Both the position numbers and the translations under genes were made by a program. Positions 41,767-50,823 of a stretch of DNA of 64,000 nt are shown piece by piece (position 1 is the stretch's first letter; every line of letters starts with the position of its first letter). The DNA is taken from assembly GCA_036503775.1 (NCBI GenBank), contig DASXWH010000294.1:27555-91554 (forward strand), read 5' to 3'. The notes beneath the pieces are model-generated. The model was given only the letters and a program-made list of their open reading frames with translations, was not told the origin of the DNA and did not search any database. This DNA comes from Ohtaekwangia sp036503775 (GTDB lineage Bacteria; Bacteroidota; Bacteroidia; Cytophagales; Cyclobacteriaceae).

Positions 41767-41851
41767 GAAACGAACGTTCACCAAATATCGAAAAAAAGAT
41801 CGGGTAAGTCCACCATTACCTGTTTTTTATATCAGCGGCAAAGGTAGTTTA

Positions 41852-42250
41852 TCACTGTTCAATAAGTTCTTTCAATCGTTCCAGTGAAACCGGCTTGACG
41901 GCATAGGCTTTAACCTCCTGAAATGTTTTTGCCTGATCGATGTCGCGGGGATGCTCAGAGGAGCTCACGATAATAATGGAGATCGACTTGCTCAATTCGT
42001 TCTTGAATTCCTTGAAGGTCGCCAGAAAATCCCAGCCGTTAACTACGGGCATATAGATATCCAGAAAGATCACGTCCGGTAGAAGGTTGGCATCACCTTT
42101 ACGTTCTTTGATGTACTCCAGGGCGCTTCGTCCACTGTTAAAAATAGTTATGATGTCGGCAAGCTCACCTAACTCAGCAAGACGCTTTAACATGAACGAT
42201 GACATCGGGTCGTCATCAATGATCAATATGTTAGGAACTTTCTTACCCAT
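41852..42250 (-). CDS. Stand-alone response regulator receiver domain
   Basis: This 132-residue CheY-like protein has the acidic pocket NILIIDDDPMSSFM, phospho-Asp in VIFLDIYMPVVNGWDF, the Thr/Ser in IIIVSSSEHP, and Lys in AYAVKPVSLERL. There is no output domain. Such short receivers with the MPVVNGWDF loop are common in Bacteroidetes next to hybrid kinases, but none is adjacent here, so its partner is elsewhere. Confidence 0.9.
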   Translation of the reverse strand: MGKKVPNILIIDDDPMSSFMLKRLAELGELADIITIFNSGRSALEYIKERKGDANLLPDVIFLDIYMPVVNGWDFLATFKEFKNELSKSISIIIVSSSEHPRDIDQAKTFQEVKAYAVKPVSLERLKELIEQ

Positions 42251-42530
42251 GACAATAGTTAACGAATTTCCGGACTCAGTTTATATGCGCAAAGGTAGGG
42301 TAAATACCCTATAAAATGGACATCAGAGCCCACTGGAACCCTCCTGCTACGGTGCAATTCCACCCATAACCTTACATGCAACCAATCTCAGGCTTCTTTT
42401 CAGTCTGAAGGCGTGACCAAAAAGGTTACCCGAACAGGCACATCCCCGCGTGTGGAACATGCGTTAAACGGTTTTCACTGCACCGTCATTTGTATGTAAT
42501 TTACTGGTGATAAACAATGGATTAATATTT
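42251..42530. other. 280-bp intergenic region, no clear feature
   Basis: This is the divergent region between the receiver gene (minus) and the 318-residue protein (plus). I see no tRNA, strong palindrome, terminator or frame worth calling. GGGTAAATACCCTA at 42298-42311 contains a small GGGTA/TACCC repeat that might bind a protein. Confidence 0.4.
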
Positions 42531-43487
42531 ATGCCCGCTGAGATTGTACATAAGATATTGAACCGTATCGGTCATCCCGACCTGGTGGAAACGTTAGGCA
42601 AACTATCCGGCACGGAACTCAATTCGTTGTTGCTGGAAGTTTTTTCACAGCAGGCAAATTCGCTTACACCTCCTCAATTGCTTAACCTGTATCAGAAGAA
42701 CCGCTTCGTAAAACCGGCCGACCTGCCCGTGATTGATCTCAGGCGCTGGGAACTGGATATACTTGAACTCTTTCAACGGCATGCTTTTCAGATCCTGGAA
42801 CTTTCACCGGTAGCGGCACTTGGTTCCTGTTCTGTAGTAGCACTCGCTGATCAGAAAAAAGTTCTTTCAGCATTACGGGGAACCGAAGTGCTGGCTGATG
42901 CCACTAACGCCTTGGCGCTGCACATCAGTGACCTGAAAAAAAGAAAAGTGTGGCTTCCGAAGTCTATGCATGACACGCTCCGGTTTGGTGTCATTCAGCG
43001 TCATGTCCGTACCCAGCAAATTGAGGGCAAGGGCTTCACACCTCATTTTAAGATCGGATGCCTGGTAACATCCGGAGCAGACTCCGGAAGTTTTGGTTTT
43101 GAAAAGCAAGCCTTACTTGAGCACATCACCGTGATGAAAGCACTCTATAAAGGGTATCACCAGGTGGAAGATCTCTCGTTCAAATTCCTTTGCCGTAAAG
43201 GATATGATGATGCACATGAACTCGCACGACAAGTGAAACGCCATGTACTGCAGCATCATCCGGAACTGGAAATTGAAATTGTTGACCAACCCGAGAAGGA
43301 GATCGGGTATTATGCCGGCATTCAATACAAGGTGGTCATTGGTGTGAAAGGTAAAACCTTCGAGATCGGAGATGGCGGGTTTGTTGACTGGACACAAAAG
43401 CTTCTGCAGAACCGCAAGGAAAGAATGCTCTCTACAGGATTTGGTTTTGAGTTTATGTACCGTATTGTTTCAGGGCAACTGGGGTAG
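42531..43487 (+). CDS. Unrecognised protein, possible class II synthetase-like fold
   Basis: The ATG at 42531 gives 318 residues (a GTG at 42507 is possible). The N-terminal ~70 residues are helical (MPAEIVHKILNRIGHPDLVE). The C-terminal part has EKEIGYYAGIQYKVVIGVKG followed by FEIGDGGFVDWTQ and STGFGFEFMYRI. This order recalls HisS/HisZ catalytic cores (YYTGIxFE ... GGGRYD ... GFxxGxER) with the catalytic residues altered. That similarity is faint. It is 53 bp upstream of a molybdopterin oxidoreductase gene and probably co-transcribed with it. Confidence 0.7.
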   Translation: MPAEIVHKILNRIGHPDLVETLGKLSGTELNSLLLEVFSQQANSLTPPQLLNLYQKNRFVKPADLPVIDLRRWELDILELFQRHAFQILELSPVAALGSCSVVALADQKKVLSALRGTEVLADATNALALHISDLKKRKVWLPKSMHDTLRFGVIQRHVRTQQIEGKGFTPHFKIGCLVTSGADSGSFGFEKQALLEHITVMKALYKGYHQVEDLSFKFLCRKGYDDAHELARQVKRHVLQHHPELEIEIVDQPEKEIGYYAGIQYKVVIGVKGKTFEIGDGGFVDWTQKLLQNRKERMLSTGFGFEFMYRIVSGQLG

Positions 43488-43540
43488 CATACAACCTGAT
43501 TGGTTTTTCATAAATTGCCTCGCCCACAACAAAAACAGGT

Positions 43541-45724
43541 ATGGCTAAAACTCCCGGAGGTTGGCATTCGGTTAATTACTCGCTCAAGGTAGCCGGTGAA
43601 GTTGGAGTTAATAATTTTGTACAGGCCATCCGCTCCAAAAATACCTGCAAGGTTTGCGCTTACGGTATGGGCGGCCAGCGCGGTGGAATGGTGAACGAAT
43701 TTGGTGAAGGCCTGGAGATCTGCAAGAAGAGCATACAGGCACAACTTACCGACATACAGGAAGGCATCTCTCCGGATTTTTTTGCAACACATTCCCTTGA
43801 ACAGCTCAGGAAAAAATCTCCCCGGGAACTGGAACGTCTCGGAAGATTAAATCATCCTCTATATAAAGAGAAGGACGGAACACATTACCGGGTAATTTCC
43901 TGGGAAGACGCATTGAACCGGATCATCAAAACGTTCAGGCAAACAGAAGCCAACCGTACTTTCTTTTATGCGTCTGGCAGGTCGTCTAATGAGGCCGCTT
44001 TCATACTTCACCTGTTTGCGCGGTTGTATGGTACCAACAATGTCAACAACTGTTCTTATTACTGTCACCAGGCGTCAGGCGTGGGTATGGGTGCAATGCT
44101 GGGTTCAGGAACAGCAACGATTCAGCTGGAAGATCTGAAATCATGTGATATGATCTTTGTGATTGGTGCTAACCCGGCATCTAATCATCCGCGCTTTCTC
44201 ACCGAACTGATGCACTGCCGTAAGCGGGGCGGAAAGGTAGTAGCGATCAATCCTTCTAAAGAACCAGGCCTTGTACGATTTGCTATTCCCAGCAGTGTAA
44301 GCTCAATGCTCAGTGGAGGTTCTGACCTGACATCGGCCTACGTTCAGCCACATATCGGTGGTGACATTGCACTGCTTAAAGGCATCATGAAAGCTGTGTT
44401 GGAAAAGAATGCTGAAGATATTTCTTTCCTGCAAAAACACACCAAAGGATTTGACGATTTCAGAAAGGACATCGATGCTACCTCATGGGATGACATCGAA
44501 CAAAGTTCAGGGGTTAAGCGAAAAGAAATAACTGAAATTGCTGCATGGTATGCGGAAGCAAAAAATGTGGTGTTCACCTGGGCGATGGGTATCACACACC
44601 ATACCCATGGCGTAGAAAATGTAGAGAGCATTGTTAACCTGGCGTTGCTTCGGGGTATGGTTGGTAAGCCACATGCAGGCTTGCTTCCACTTCGCGGACA
44701 TAGTAATGTTCAGGGGATAGGATCCATGGGTGTTTCTCCGCAGCTGAAGCAAAGTGTTTTTGATGCTATTCAAAATAAATTAGGAGTTTCATTGCCACAG
44801 ACTCCCGGATGGGACACGATGTCGTGTATGCGTGCGGCATCCGAAGGTAAGGTAGATCTGGCTTTTATCCTGGGCGGGAATTTGTACGCGTCAAATCCCG
44901 ATCAGCAGTTTGCTGAACAGGCACTGAATACTATTCCATTAAAGATATTTCTGAATACTACAGTGAACCAGGGCCATCTCTTTGGTTGCAGCGATGAAGT
45001 AATCATTCTTCCCGTAGCTGCCCGTGATGAGGAAAGACAACCTACCACGCAGGAGTCGATGTTTAATTTCGTGCGGTTAAGCGATGGTGGCATCGTACGG
45101 TTAGATAATGTGCGATCTGAAGCCGATGTGATCATCGCTATCGCCATCGGTGTGCTGGAAGAAAAACAAATCTCTTTCGCAAACTTCAGAAACCATCAGC
45201 ATATCCGTGAAGCGATTGCCGATACCATTCCGGGATTTGAGAAGCTGAGATCCATACAGGATACAAAAGAGGAATTTCAGATTTCGGGTCGCACGTTTCA
45301 TGATGCATCATTTAATACCCCGGATGGCAAAGCATCGCTTAAAGTGATACCAATTCCTGAATGTAAGCAATCGGGTGGCCGTTCATTCCGGTTGATGTCG
45401 GTACGGAGTGAAGGCCAGTTCAACTCTATTGTATATGATGAAGAAGATAAATGGCGTGGCCAGACGCAACGATGGGTTATACTGATGAATCCGGAAGATA
45501 TACGTGAAGCAGGTCTGGAGGAAAATGATAACGTCACATTGCGAAGCGAAACGGGAGTAATGAACGGGGTGAAGGTGAAGGCGTTTGATATTAAGAAAGG
45601 CAATGTGCTGGGATATTATCCGGAAACCAATGTGCTGATCTCCTCAGTCACCGATCAGCGGAGTCTTACACCTGGATTTAAGAACACACAAATCACGATT
45701 GAGGCTGAGCACCGCATCAGGTAA
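43541..45724 (+). CDS. FdhF/YdeP-family molybdopterin oxidoreductase
   Basis: The 727-residue protein follows the YdeP-type alpha subunit plan: a short N-terminal SKNTCKVCAYGMGGQRGGMV instead of a four-Cys Fe-S motif, molybdopterin segments YASGRSSNEAAFILHLFARL, NNVNNCSYYCHQASGVGMG, FVIGANPASNHPRFLTEL, HGVENVESIVNLALLRGMVG and LLPLRGHSNVQGIGSMG, and a C-terminal dinucleotide-binding domain (about 600-725). Family members act in the cytoplasm; the substrate is usually unknown, with formate suspected and acid resistance reported for E. coli YdeP. No electron-transfer subunit is adjacent. Confidence 0.9.
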   Translation: MAKTPGGWHSVNYSLKVAGEVGVNNFVQAIRSKNTCKVCAYGMGGQRGGMVNEFGEGLEICKKSIQAQLTDIQEGISPDFFATHSLEQLRKKSPRELERLGRLNHPLYKEKDGTHYRVISWEDALNRIIKTFRQTEANRTFFYASGRSSNEAAFILHLFARLYGTNNVNNCSYYCHQASGVGMGAMLGSGTATIQLEDLKSCDMIFVIGANPASNHPRFLTELMHCRKRGGKVVAINPSKEPGLVRFAIPSSVSSMLSGGSDLTSAYVQPHIGGDIALLKGIMKAVLEKNAEDISFLQKHTKGFDDFRKDIDATSWDDIEQSSGVKRKEITEIAAWYAEAKNVVFTWAMGITHHTHGVENVESIVNLALLRGMVGKPHAGLLPLRGHSNVQGIGSMGVSPQLKQSVFDAIQNKLGVSLPQTPGWDTMSCMRAASEGKVDLAFILGGNLYASNPDQQFAEQALNTIPLKIFLNTTVNQGHLFGCSDEVIILPVAARDEERQPTTQESMFNFVRLSDGGIVRLDNVRSEADVIIAIAIGVLEEKQISFANFRNHQHIREAIADTIPGFEKLRSIQDTKEEFQISGRTFHDASFNTPDGKASLKVIPIPECKQSGGRSFRLMSVRSEGQFNSIVYDEEDKWRGQTQRWVILMNPEDIREAGLEENDNVTLRSETGVMNGVKVKAFDIKKGNVLGYYPETNVLISSVTDQRSLTPGFKNTQITIEAEHRIR

Positions 45725-45902
45725 CCGGTCTGATAATGCTATTTTCAGTGTTCCCGGGAGCGTAAAGTAGCACGGATTCCAAATTACCTGCATTTGACGT
45801 TCCTAATGGAAATTGATACACGGTTCATGCAAATTCATGGCAATTTTCTTGGCCGGACAAAACCGTCTTCGGAACTTCATGAAATATTAACGTTCACAAA
45901 CT

Positions 45903-46268
45903 ATGACTATGGTTGCCGAAAAACTGGATTATCGCGAACTGGTTCAGCACGTATATAACTCTTTTAATTTACGCAATGCCAATGCTGCACTGGAAGTCAT
46001 TCATCCGAAAGCAGAGTGGGCGAATGCCATGGAAGGTGGTTTACTGAAAGGACATCAGGAGATCAATTCATACTGGCATCGCCAATGGAGCTATATCGAC
46101 TGGCATGTAAAATTTGTTGACCTGACTGTTGAAGATTCCGGAAATGTAGTCGTTAATACCAACCAGATCATCCGTGATCTGTCGGGAAATATTGTTTCTA
46201 TCCGGGATGTACAGCACGTCTTCCGTATTGAGGATGGCCTGATCGTAGAGATGCGTGTCCGCGCTTAA
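45903..46268 (+). CDS. SnoaL-like (NTF2-fold) protein
   Basis: The 121-residue protein fits the NTF2/SnoaL fold: LVQHVYNSFNLRNANAALEVIHPKAEW, a central GGLLKGHQEINSYWHRQW and a final VQHVFRIEDGLIVEMRV. Members are small hydrolases, isomerases or ligand-binding domains, and no specific activity can be assigned. The 178-bp upstream gap after the oxidoreductase has no clear terminator. A start at residue 3 is possible. It converges on a membrane protein gene across a large inverted repeat. Confidence 0.85.
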   Translation: MTMVAEKLDYRELVQHVYNSFNLRNANAALEVIHPKAEWANAMEGGLLKGHQEINSYWHRQWSYIDWHVKFVDLTVEDSGNVVVNTNQIIRDLSGNIVSIRDVQHVFRIEDGLIVEMRVRA

Positions 46269-46269
46269 A

Positions 46270-46361
46270 AAGTTCAAGGTTTAAAGTCCAAAGTTTAAAG
46301 TTAATGCACACACTAACCTTAAACTTTAGACTTTAAACCTTAAACCTTAAACCTTGAACTT
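46270..46361. repeat. Large AT-rich inverted repeat made of GGTTTAA-like units
   Basis: AAGTTCAAGGTTTAAAGTCC and following bases (46270-46306) pair with the 46321-46361 arm, which ends ACCTTAAACCTTGAACTT. The right arm contains tandem copies of the heptamer TTAAACC, and the left arm fewer. It sits exactly between two convergent genes and touches the stop codon of the minus-strand gene, so it probably works as a bidirectional terminator or is a dispersed heptamer repeat. Confidence 0.8.
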
Positions 46362-46971
46362 AATGGTAATTGCCGAACGGAAGGTAATGGTATTCTTCCG
46401 GGATGGTGATCTGCATCATCCTGAAGAGTATGATACCCGTTATGATCACACCCAATATCATAATGATCCAGCTTTGTCTTATCGCAGTTCTCTCATGAAT
46501 AAATCTTTTCATTTTGGCGTGATGGGCACAACCTACATGAACGAAGAAAGCAAGCAACGCTATTCCATAATGAAAGATGAAATAAAACTTCAGCGGATTA
46601 TTATTGAGTGGAGAAGCTCCATAGTATAAATTGGTGTCCAGGTGAAGTACATGGCGTCCGATCAATACCGCACTGGTATGAGAAACCAGAAAGTAAACAA
46701 AGAATAACCCGGACCAAAGCTGCAGCTTTTCAAACGTAGTGATGGCGTTGTTCCAGCGCTTACGAGCCAAGGTAATACCGGATGACACTTGTGTCAATAC
46801 GGCCAACAGGAGAATGGTCTCTACAAATGGATTCCGGTAGAAGGAGCGAATGGACTTCATAAAATGTATATGGGCATTTTCTCCTTTGACGATCATCAAA
46901 TGGTTTACAATATGCAGTCCGATAAAAAGACCCAGCAGAATGCCGGTGATGTAGTGAATCTTTTTGATCAT
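46360..46971 (-). CDS. Five-helix membrane protein with His pairs (possible b-type cytochrome)
   Basis: The 203-residue inner-membrane protein has about five helices. Histidines lie in or beside helices (GLFIGLHIVNHLMIV, YFLVSHTSAVLIGRHVLHL, FHYGIALLAFFVHVGCAHH), an arrangement compatible with two haem b groups as in succinate dehydrogenase cytochrome b-like proteins. I do not recognise the family. The next gene in the same direction upstream starts 43 bp away. Confidence 0.75.
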   Translation of the reverse strand: MIKKIHYITGILLGLFIGLHIVNHLMIVKGENAHIHFMKSIRSFYRNPFVETILLLAVLTQVSSGITLARKRWNNAITTFEKLQLWSGLFFVYFLVSHTSAVLIGRHVLHLDTNLYYGASPLNNNPLKFYFIFHYGIALLAFFVHVGCAHHAKMKRFIHERTAIRQSWIIMILGVIITGIILFRMMQITIPEEYHYLPFGNYH

Positions 46972-47013
46972 GGGTTATTCGTTTTCTGACAGTGGAAATT
47001 TGTAAGATTCATT

Positions 47014-47619
47014 TCACGGTTTTTTCCGGCCGTTGAAGAGAAGGGAGTGATATAATAATTTTCCCAGCAATCCCTCAGGTTTCAGTTGCATCTGCCTGAC
47101 ACTGTAAATAATTCCACCGCCCAGCCCGATGATGCCCCCGAGATAGCTCATGTTGTGCATGCTTCCCACAGCGATAAAGTTTTTAAAGTCAACGAGATTT
47201 TCAGGAATGAACCACCCGGTGAATTCGTGTTGTGGTTTTTCGGAAAGGACCAGCATGCCGTAGGCTAATCCGAGGAGCCCGGTAACAAATGCAATCAGCA
47301 AGGTTATCAAAAATGATTTTAAGGTTATGATGAGCATAGTTTTCCAGTCGGGATGATTCATCCCTACTAACCCTAGTACCAATCCGATGGGAATGCCCAT
47401 CCACCATACAGCCATAAATCCCACGATGGAAACTTCAATTCGCGGAGCCGGAAAGATCGCTTCATTTCCACCATCCTGTAATCCGAATTGATAGAATTTG
47501 AATTTCGTATAGTACTCAGGAGAGATTGAATACGTGATCTGGTCATGAAGAATTCCATAGATGCCACCGAGTAAGCAGGCGAGTACAACAATCAGGATCA
47601 ATGTCAGGAATTTTTTCAT
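47014..47619 (-). CDS. Four-helix membrane protein of unknown function
   Basis: The 201-residue protein has an N-terminal signal-anchor (FLTLILIVVLACLLGGIYGIL), a periplasmic segment (about 25-60) and three further helices with glycine-rich packing (GLVLGLVGMN, GLLGLAYGML, YLGGIIGLGGGIIYSV). No catalytic motif is visible. It is 3 bp downstream of the lipoprotein gene and 42 bp upstream of the five-helix protein, all on the same strand, so these three may form one unit. Confidence 0.75.
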   Translation of the reverse strand: MKKFLTLILIVVLACLLGGIYGILHDQITYSISPEYYTKFKFYQFGLQDGGNEAIFPAPRIEVSIVGFMAVWWMGIPIGLVLGLVGMNHPDWKTMLIITLKSFLITLLIAFVTGLLGLAYGMLVLSEKPQHEFTGWFIPENLVDFKNFIAVGSMHNMSYLGGIIGLGGGIIYSVRQMQLKPEGLLGKLLYHSLLFNGRKKP

Positions 47620-47622
47620 GCG

Positions 47623-48492
47623 TTAATCCACCATCATGGCACTGCAATCGTAACTGTTACCATTCCATTTGCAGAACTGGCCGTCAGCGTTCATCGTGTC
47701 TCCCGTTTCATCGAGGTCGCTGGTGTTGATCTGTATGTCATACAATCCATTGGTTCTGGTGTCCAGCACTACATAATCCTGCGTGGTGTTGGTTTCCGTA
47801 GCGGGTTCTGCTCCTTCTGCATAATAATCACGCACGAGCTTATCAGTCGATTGAATGGCAAGGATCTCATTGAATCCTTGTTTATCTACCGTATAAAAAG
47901 TTATCGTCTCGGATTCCCGCAGGTCAATGTCGCCTCCGGATTCACTTTCGGTTACGGTTACCAGGTAACAATCGTCAGCTAATTCTGAATTTATTTCGAA
48001 TTTCACGCTGTGCTCGGACTGTCGCTCGGTGATGTCCACAGAAAGCGGAACCAGAGAGGTAGTCTGGTCTGGCATTACCGTGTACCAATCCAGGTATGTT
48101 CCGCTACCATCTACCCGCGTGAGCTGAAGTATTTTGAATCGCTCACATTTTCCGTCAGAAGAAAGGAAGTCATCTTCCTGAATGTATTCCCACGATGAAA
48201 TTTTAATGTCAGCATCGGCTATGCCTTCCGTCAGTTGAACAACAGAGTCTTCGAAGTAGATACTTTTGAATACGGTAATGGCAGCAGGATCTTCTGACAG
48301 GTCAACGGCAATGTTCAAGGCCTGATGTGGTGGTGTAGGCTGGTTGGCAACCGGAAGGGATTGAACAACTGTATCAAGTACGGTAGAATCACCGGCAGCG
48401 ACAGACTGATCGGTATTCGGTTTACATGTACAAAGAGTGACCCCGGCCATAAGAATAATTACCGGCAATTGAAAGTTTGGTCTCTGGATCAT
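47623..48492 (-). CDS. Hypothetical lipoprotein
   Basis: The 289-residue protein has a lipobox (VTLCTCKPN, Cys about 23) and a Thr/Ser/Pro-rich linker (to about 58). The rest looks like beta-rich domains with four further cysteines (KCERFK, DDCYLV, QFCKWNGNSYDC), perhaps disulfide-bonded in the periplasm. No family is recognised. It leads the unit with the two membrane proteins after it. Confidence 0.75.
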   Translation of the reverse strand: MIQRPNFQLPVIILMAGVTLCTCKPNTDQSVAAGDSTVLDTVVQSLPVANQPTPPHQALNIAVDLSEDPAAITVFKSIYFEDSVVQLTEGIADADIKISSWEYIQEDDFLSSDGKCERFKILQLTRVDGSGTYLDWYTVMPDQTTSLVPLSVDITERQSEHSVKFEINSELADDCYLVTVTESESGGDIDLRESETITFYTVDKQGFNEILAIQSTDKLVRDYYAEGAEPATETNTTQDYVVLDTRTNGLYDIQINTSDLDETGDTMNADGQFCKWNGNSYDCSAMMVD

Positions 48493-48554
48493 AAGCGGTC
48501 AGCGTAGGGAGTAAATAAATATAGACGTTTGACTGCAAACGACCATATGAATTT

Positions 48555-49061
48555 TTAGCAGTATGTCATGGTGCCCGCCCCTGATTGATCAGTTGTCTCG
48601 TTGTTGAAAACGATGTAAGCATTCAATGACGTGGCGATCAATAGCCAGATTATGTATGGGGCAATCAGGAGGGATTTTAGTTTCAGTGAAGACCAGTGCG
48701 CCAACATCAACCAGGTTAATAATACAGTAAGCGCTACGATGATAAACAAAGCTGGCACCGGGTCATGAAATCTGAAAAAGATCGGGTTCCATGAAACATT
48801 CAATACCCATTGCAATATGTACAGGGTAATGAGATGATTTCGGTTTCGCACGGCATTCCAGGCATACATCATGTAGACTGCAAAGCAGATCATGATGGTA
48901 GTCCACGCGGCACCAAACACCCAGCCCGGAGGTGTCCAGGGTGCTTTATTCAGACTTTGATACCAGCCTGAAGAAACCCCAGCATCTGTAAAAATTGAAC
49001 CTATGCCCAGGGCGGCAAAGTTCAATACCAGGAAAATCGGAAGCAGAAAATACCATTTCAT
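48555..49061 (-). CDS. tspO: TspO/MBR-family protein
   Basis: The 168-residue, five-helix membrane protein has the TspO signature WYQSLNKAPWTPPGWVFGAAWT and WVLNVSWNPIFF, followed by LLIAPYIIWLLIATSLNAYI. Bacterial TspO binds porphyrins and modulates tetrapyrrole and stress responses. It is divergent from topoisomerase IB and has no linked photoreceptor or carotenoid gene. Confidence 0.94.
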   Translation of the reverse strand: MKWYFLLPIFLVLNFAALGIGSIFTDAGVSSGWYQSLNKAPWTPPGWVFGAAWTTIMICFAVYMMYAWNAVRNRNHLITLYILQWVLNVSWNPIFFRFHDPVPALFIIVALTVLLTWLMLAHWSSLKLKSLLIAPYIIWLLIATSLNAYIVFNNETTDQSGAGTMTYC

Positions 49062-49180
49062 TGAGCTGGAAATTATAAAATCTTGTGCCCTGAAAAGACC
49101 CGGTTTTTTCAGGCTTGAGATTTTAACTGACGACCATTGCTATAGATTCTGTATCTTCACTGAGTCTTCTTCAGCCATCT

Positions 49181-50272
49181 ATGAAAACAAAAGCTGTTGA
49201 AATTGATCTTTCGCACCAGGAGTTCCTTACGCTGAACAAGGACTATGAGCAGGCTGCTGCCGTAGTTGACCTGGTCTATGTAAAAGATGATGTTGCCGGA
49301 ATTACACGCAAGGGTTCCGGAAAATTATTTACCTACTGGCATGGAAACAAGCGTGTAACAGACAGTGCTACACTGGAGCGGATACGCAAGCTGGCTATTC
49401 CTCCGGCCTGGACAAATGTATGGATATGTGTAAAAGCTTCCGGCCACATCCAGGCAACGGGTACCGATGTGCGCGGAAGAAAACAGTACCGGTATCATGC
49501 ACGTTGGAATAAAGTGCGCAGCGAAACCAAATTCCACCGGTTATATGAATTCGGAAAAGCCCTTCCTTCACTACGTAAACAACTTCAGAAAGACATTTCC
49601 ATTTCAGATCTCTGCGAGCGTAAAGTATTGGCAGCCGTTATTCTGCTGATGGAGCGCACGTACATTCGCATCGGTAATCAGGGCTATGAAAAAATGAATG
49701 GTTCCTATGGCCTCACTACGTTCAAGGATAAACACGTGGCTATAAAAAGTGATGCGATGAACTTTTCATTCAAGGGAAAGAAAGGTGTTTATCACGACAT
49801 CACCTTAAAAAATAAACGACTCGCCAAAATCGTTAAAGAGTGTCGTGATATACCGGGAAAGGAATTGTTTCAATATTATGATACCGATGGCTCACGCAAG
49901 AGCATCGACTCGGGTCGTGTGAATGAATATATAAAAGAGGCATCGGGCATCGAGATCAGCGCCAAAGACTTCCGCTGCTGGGCCGGATCGCTGAATATTT
50001 TGCGTGCGTTCAAATCAATGGATCAGGCACTGAGTCAGACAGATCGCAAGCAAAATATTCTGCTAGCCCTGGATCAGGTAAGTTCAAAGCTTGGCAATAC
50101 CCGTACCGTTTGCAAAAGCTATTATGTTCATCCCGGGCTCATTCAACTGTATGAGGAAAATAACCTCGATAAATACCTGAAAGACCTGGATGCTGTGGAA
50201 AAAGAAACAACCACCTCTTCGCTTACCACGGATGAAAAAGTATTGATGAAGATCTTAAAAGAACTTCATTGA
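49181..50272 (+). CDS. DNA topoisomerase IB (poxvirus type)
   Basis: The 363-residue protein has an N-terminal topo IB domain (KGSGKLFTYWHGNKRVTD, LAIPPAWTNVWIC, GRKQYRYHARWN) and a tyrosine-recombinase-like catalytic core. The catalytic set is visible: Arg in ERTYIRIGNQGYEKMNGSYG, Lys in FKGKKGVYHD, Arg in DFRCWAGS, and Tyr in RTVCKSYYVHPGLIQLY. It relaxes supercoils through a 3'-phosphotyrosine intermediate. It is an accessory enzyme in bacteria and stands alone here. Confidence 0.95.
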   Translation: MKTKAVEIDLSHQEFLTLNKDYEQAAAVVDLVYVKDDVAGITRKGSGKLFTYWHGNKRVTDSATLERIRKLAIPPAWTNVWICVKASGHIQATGTDVRGRKQYRYHARWNKVRSETKFHRLYEFGKALPSLRKQLQKDISISDLCERKVLAAVILLMERTYIRIGNQGYEKMNGSYGLTTFKDKHVAIKSDAMNFSFKGKKGVYHDITLKNKRLAKIVKECRDIPGKELFQYYDTDGSRKSIDSGRVNEYIKEASGIEISAKDFRCWAGSLNILRAFKSMDQALSQTDRKQNILLALDQVSSKLGNTRTVCKSYYVHPGLIQLYEENNLDKYLKDLDAVEKETTTSSLTTDEKVLMKILKELH

Positions 50273-50283
50273 TAGAGGTAGTA

Positions 50284-50823
50284 TCAGGACTTAAACATGG
50301 GCAGTGGATTCAGCGGGTGTTTCAGTAAATTCTTCATCGTAGCCTTGATCAGAAATCCGTGAAACCCCAGGTTTGGGAATTCTCTTTTGTTTTTCTGAAT
50401 ACTTTTCAGATCAGCACGGAATGTCATCAGGCCGAGTGACACATCGATCCAGTCTGCTCTCCGGAAAGTTTCAATAACCTTTTCATGTTTCCCCTTGTAT
50501 CGGCTTACCTTGTGATGCCAGTAGATCATCAGGGATATTTCTTCAACCCATTCTGGTCTTTCGATTTCATTGAGGTATTTCCTGGCTTGCGCAATGGAAG
50601 GGTCGAGATAATCAAAGGTGTGATCCGTCCAGATTCCGATGTCATGATACACAGCCGTTATTGCATATTTCTCAATATTGCTTTCTTCCGTATCCAACAG
50701 AAGGCAATTCAGAAATACACGGTATACATGATTTCGGTACCGGTGATAGTCATGACCTATGAAAGGCTTTAGATCCTGCAGTTTTGTCTCAAGGGTTTGA
50801 TGGGTCATTCCGGAAACCATCAC
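50284..50823 (-). CDS. HD-domain protein
   Basis: The 179-residue protein has an HD motif in ITAVYHDIGIWTDHTFDYLDP with a leading His in YHRYRNHVYRVFL, the layout of small HD phosphohydrolases. It starts within the last 4 bp of the DUF3445 gene (ATGA overlap), so the two are translationally coupled. Substrate is unknown. Confidence 0.85.
   Translation of the reverse strand: MMVSGMTHQTLETKLQDLKPFIGHDYHRYRNHVYRVFLNCLLLDTEESNIEKYAITAVYHDIGIWTDHTFDYLDPSIAQARKYLNEIERPEWVEEISLMIYWHHKVSRYKGKHEKVIETFRRADWIDVSLGLMTFRADLKSIQKNKREFPNLGFHGFLIKATMKNLLKHPLNPLPMFKS

Noticed and set aside
42251..42530. Possible molybdenum-cofactor riboswitch upstream of the FdhF/YdeP unit
   Set aside because: Only short, weak complementary segments are present and the first downstream gene is not the molybdoenzyme.
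46354..46629. 91-residue plus-strand frame opposite the five-helix membrane protein
   Set aside because: It starts at the large inverted repeat and is the antisense shadow of a clear membrane protein gene.
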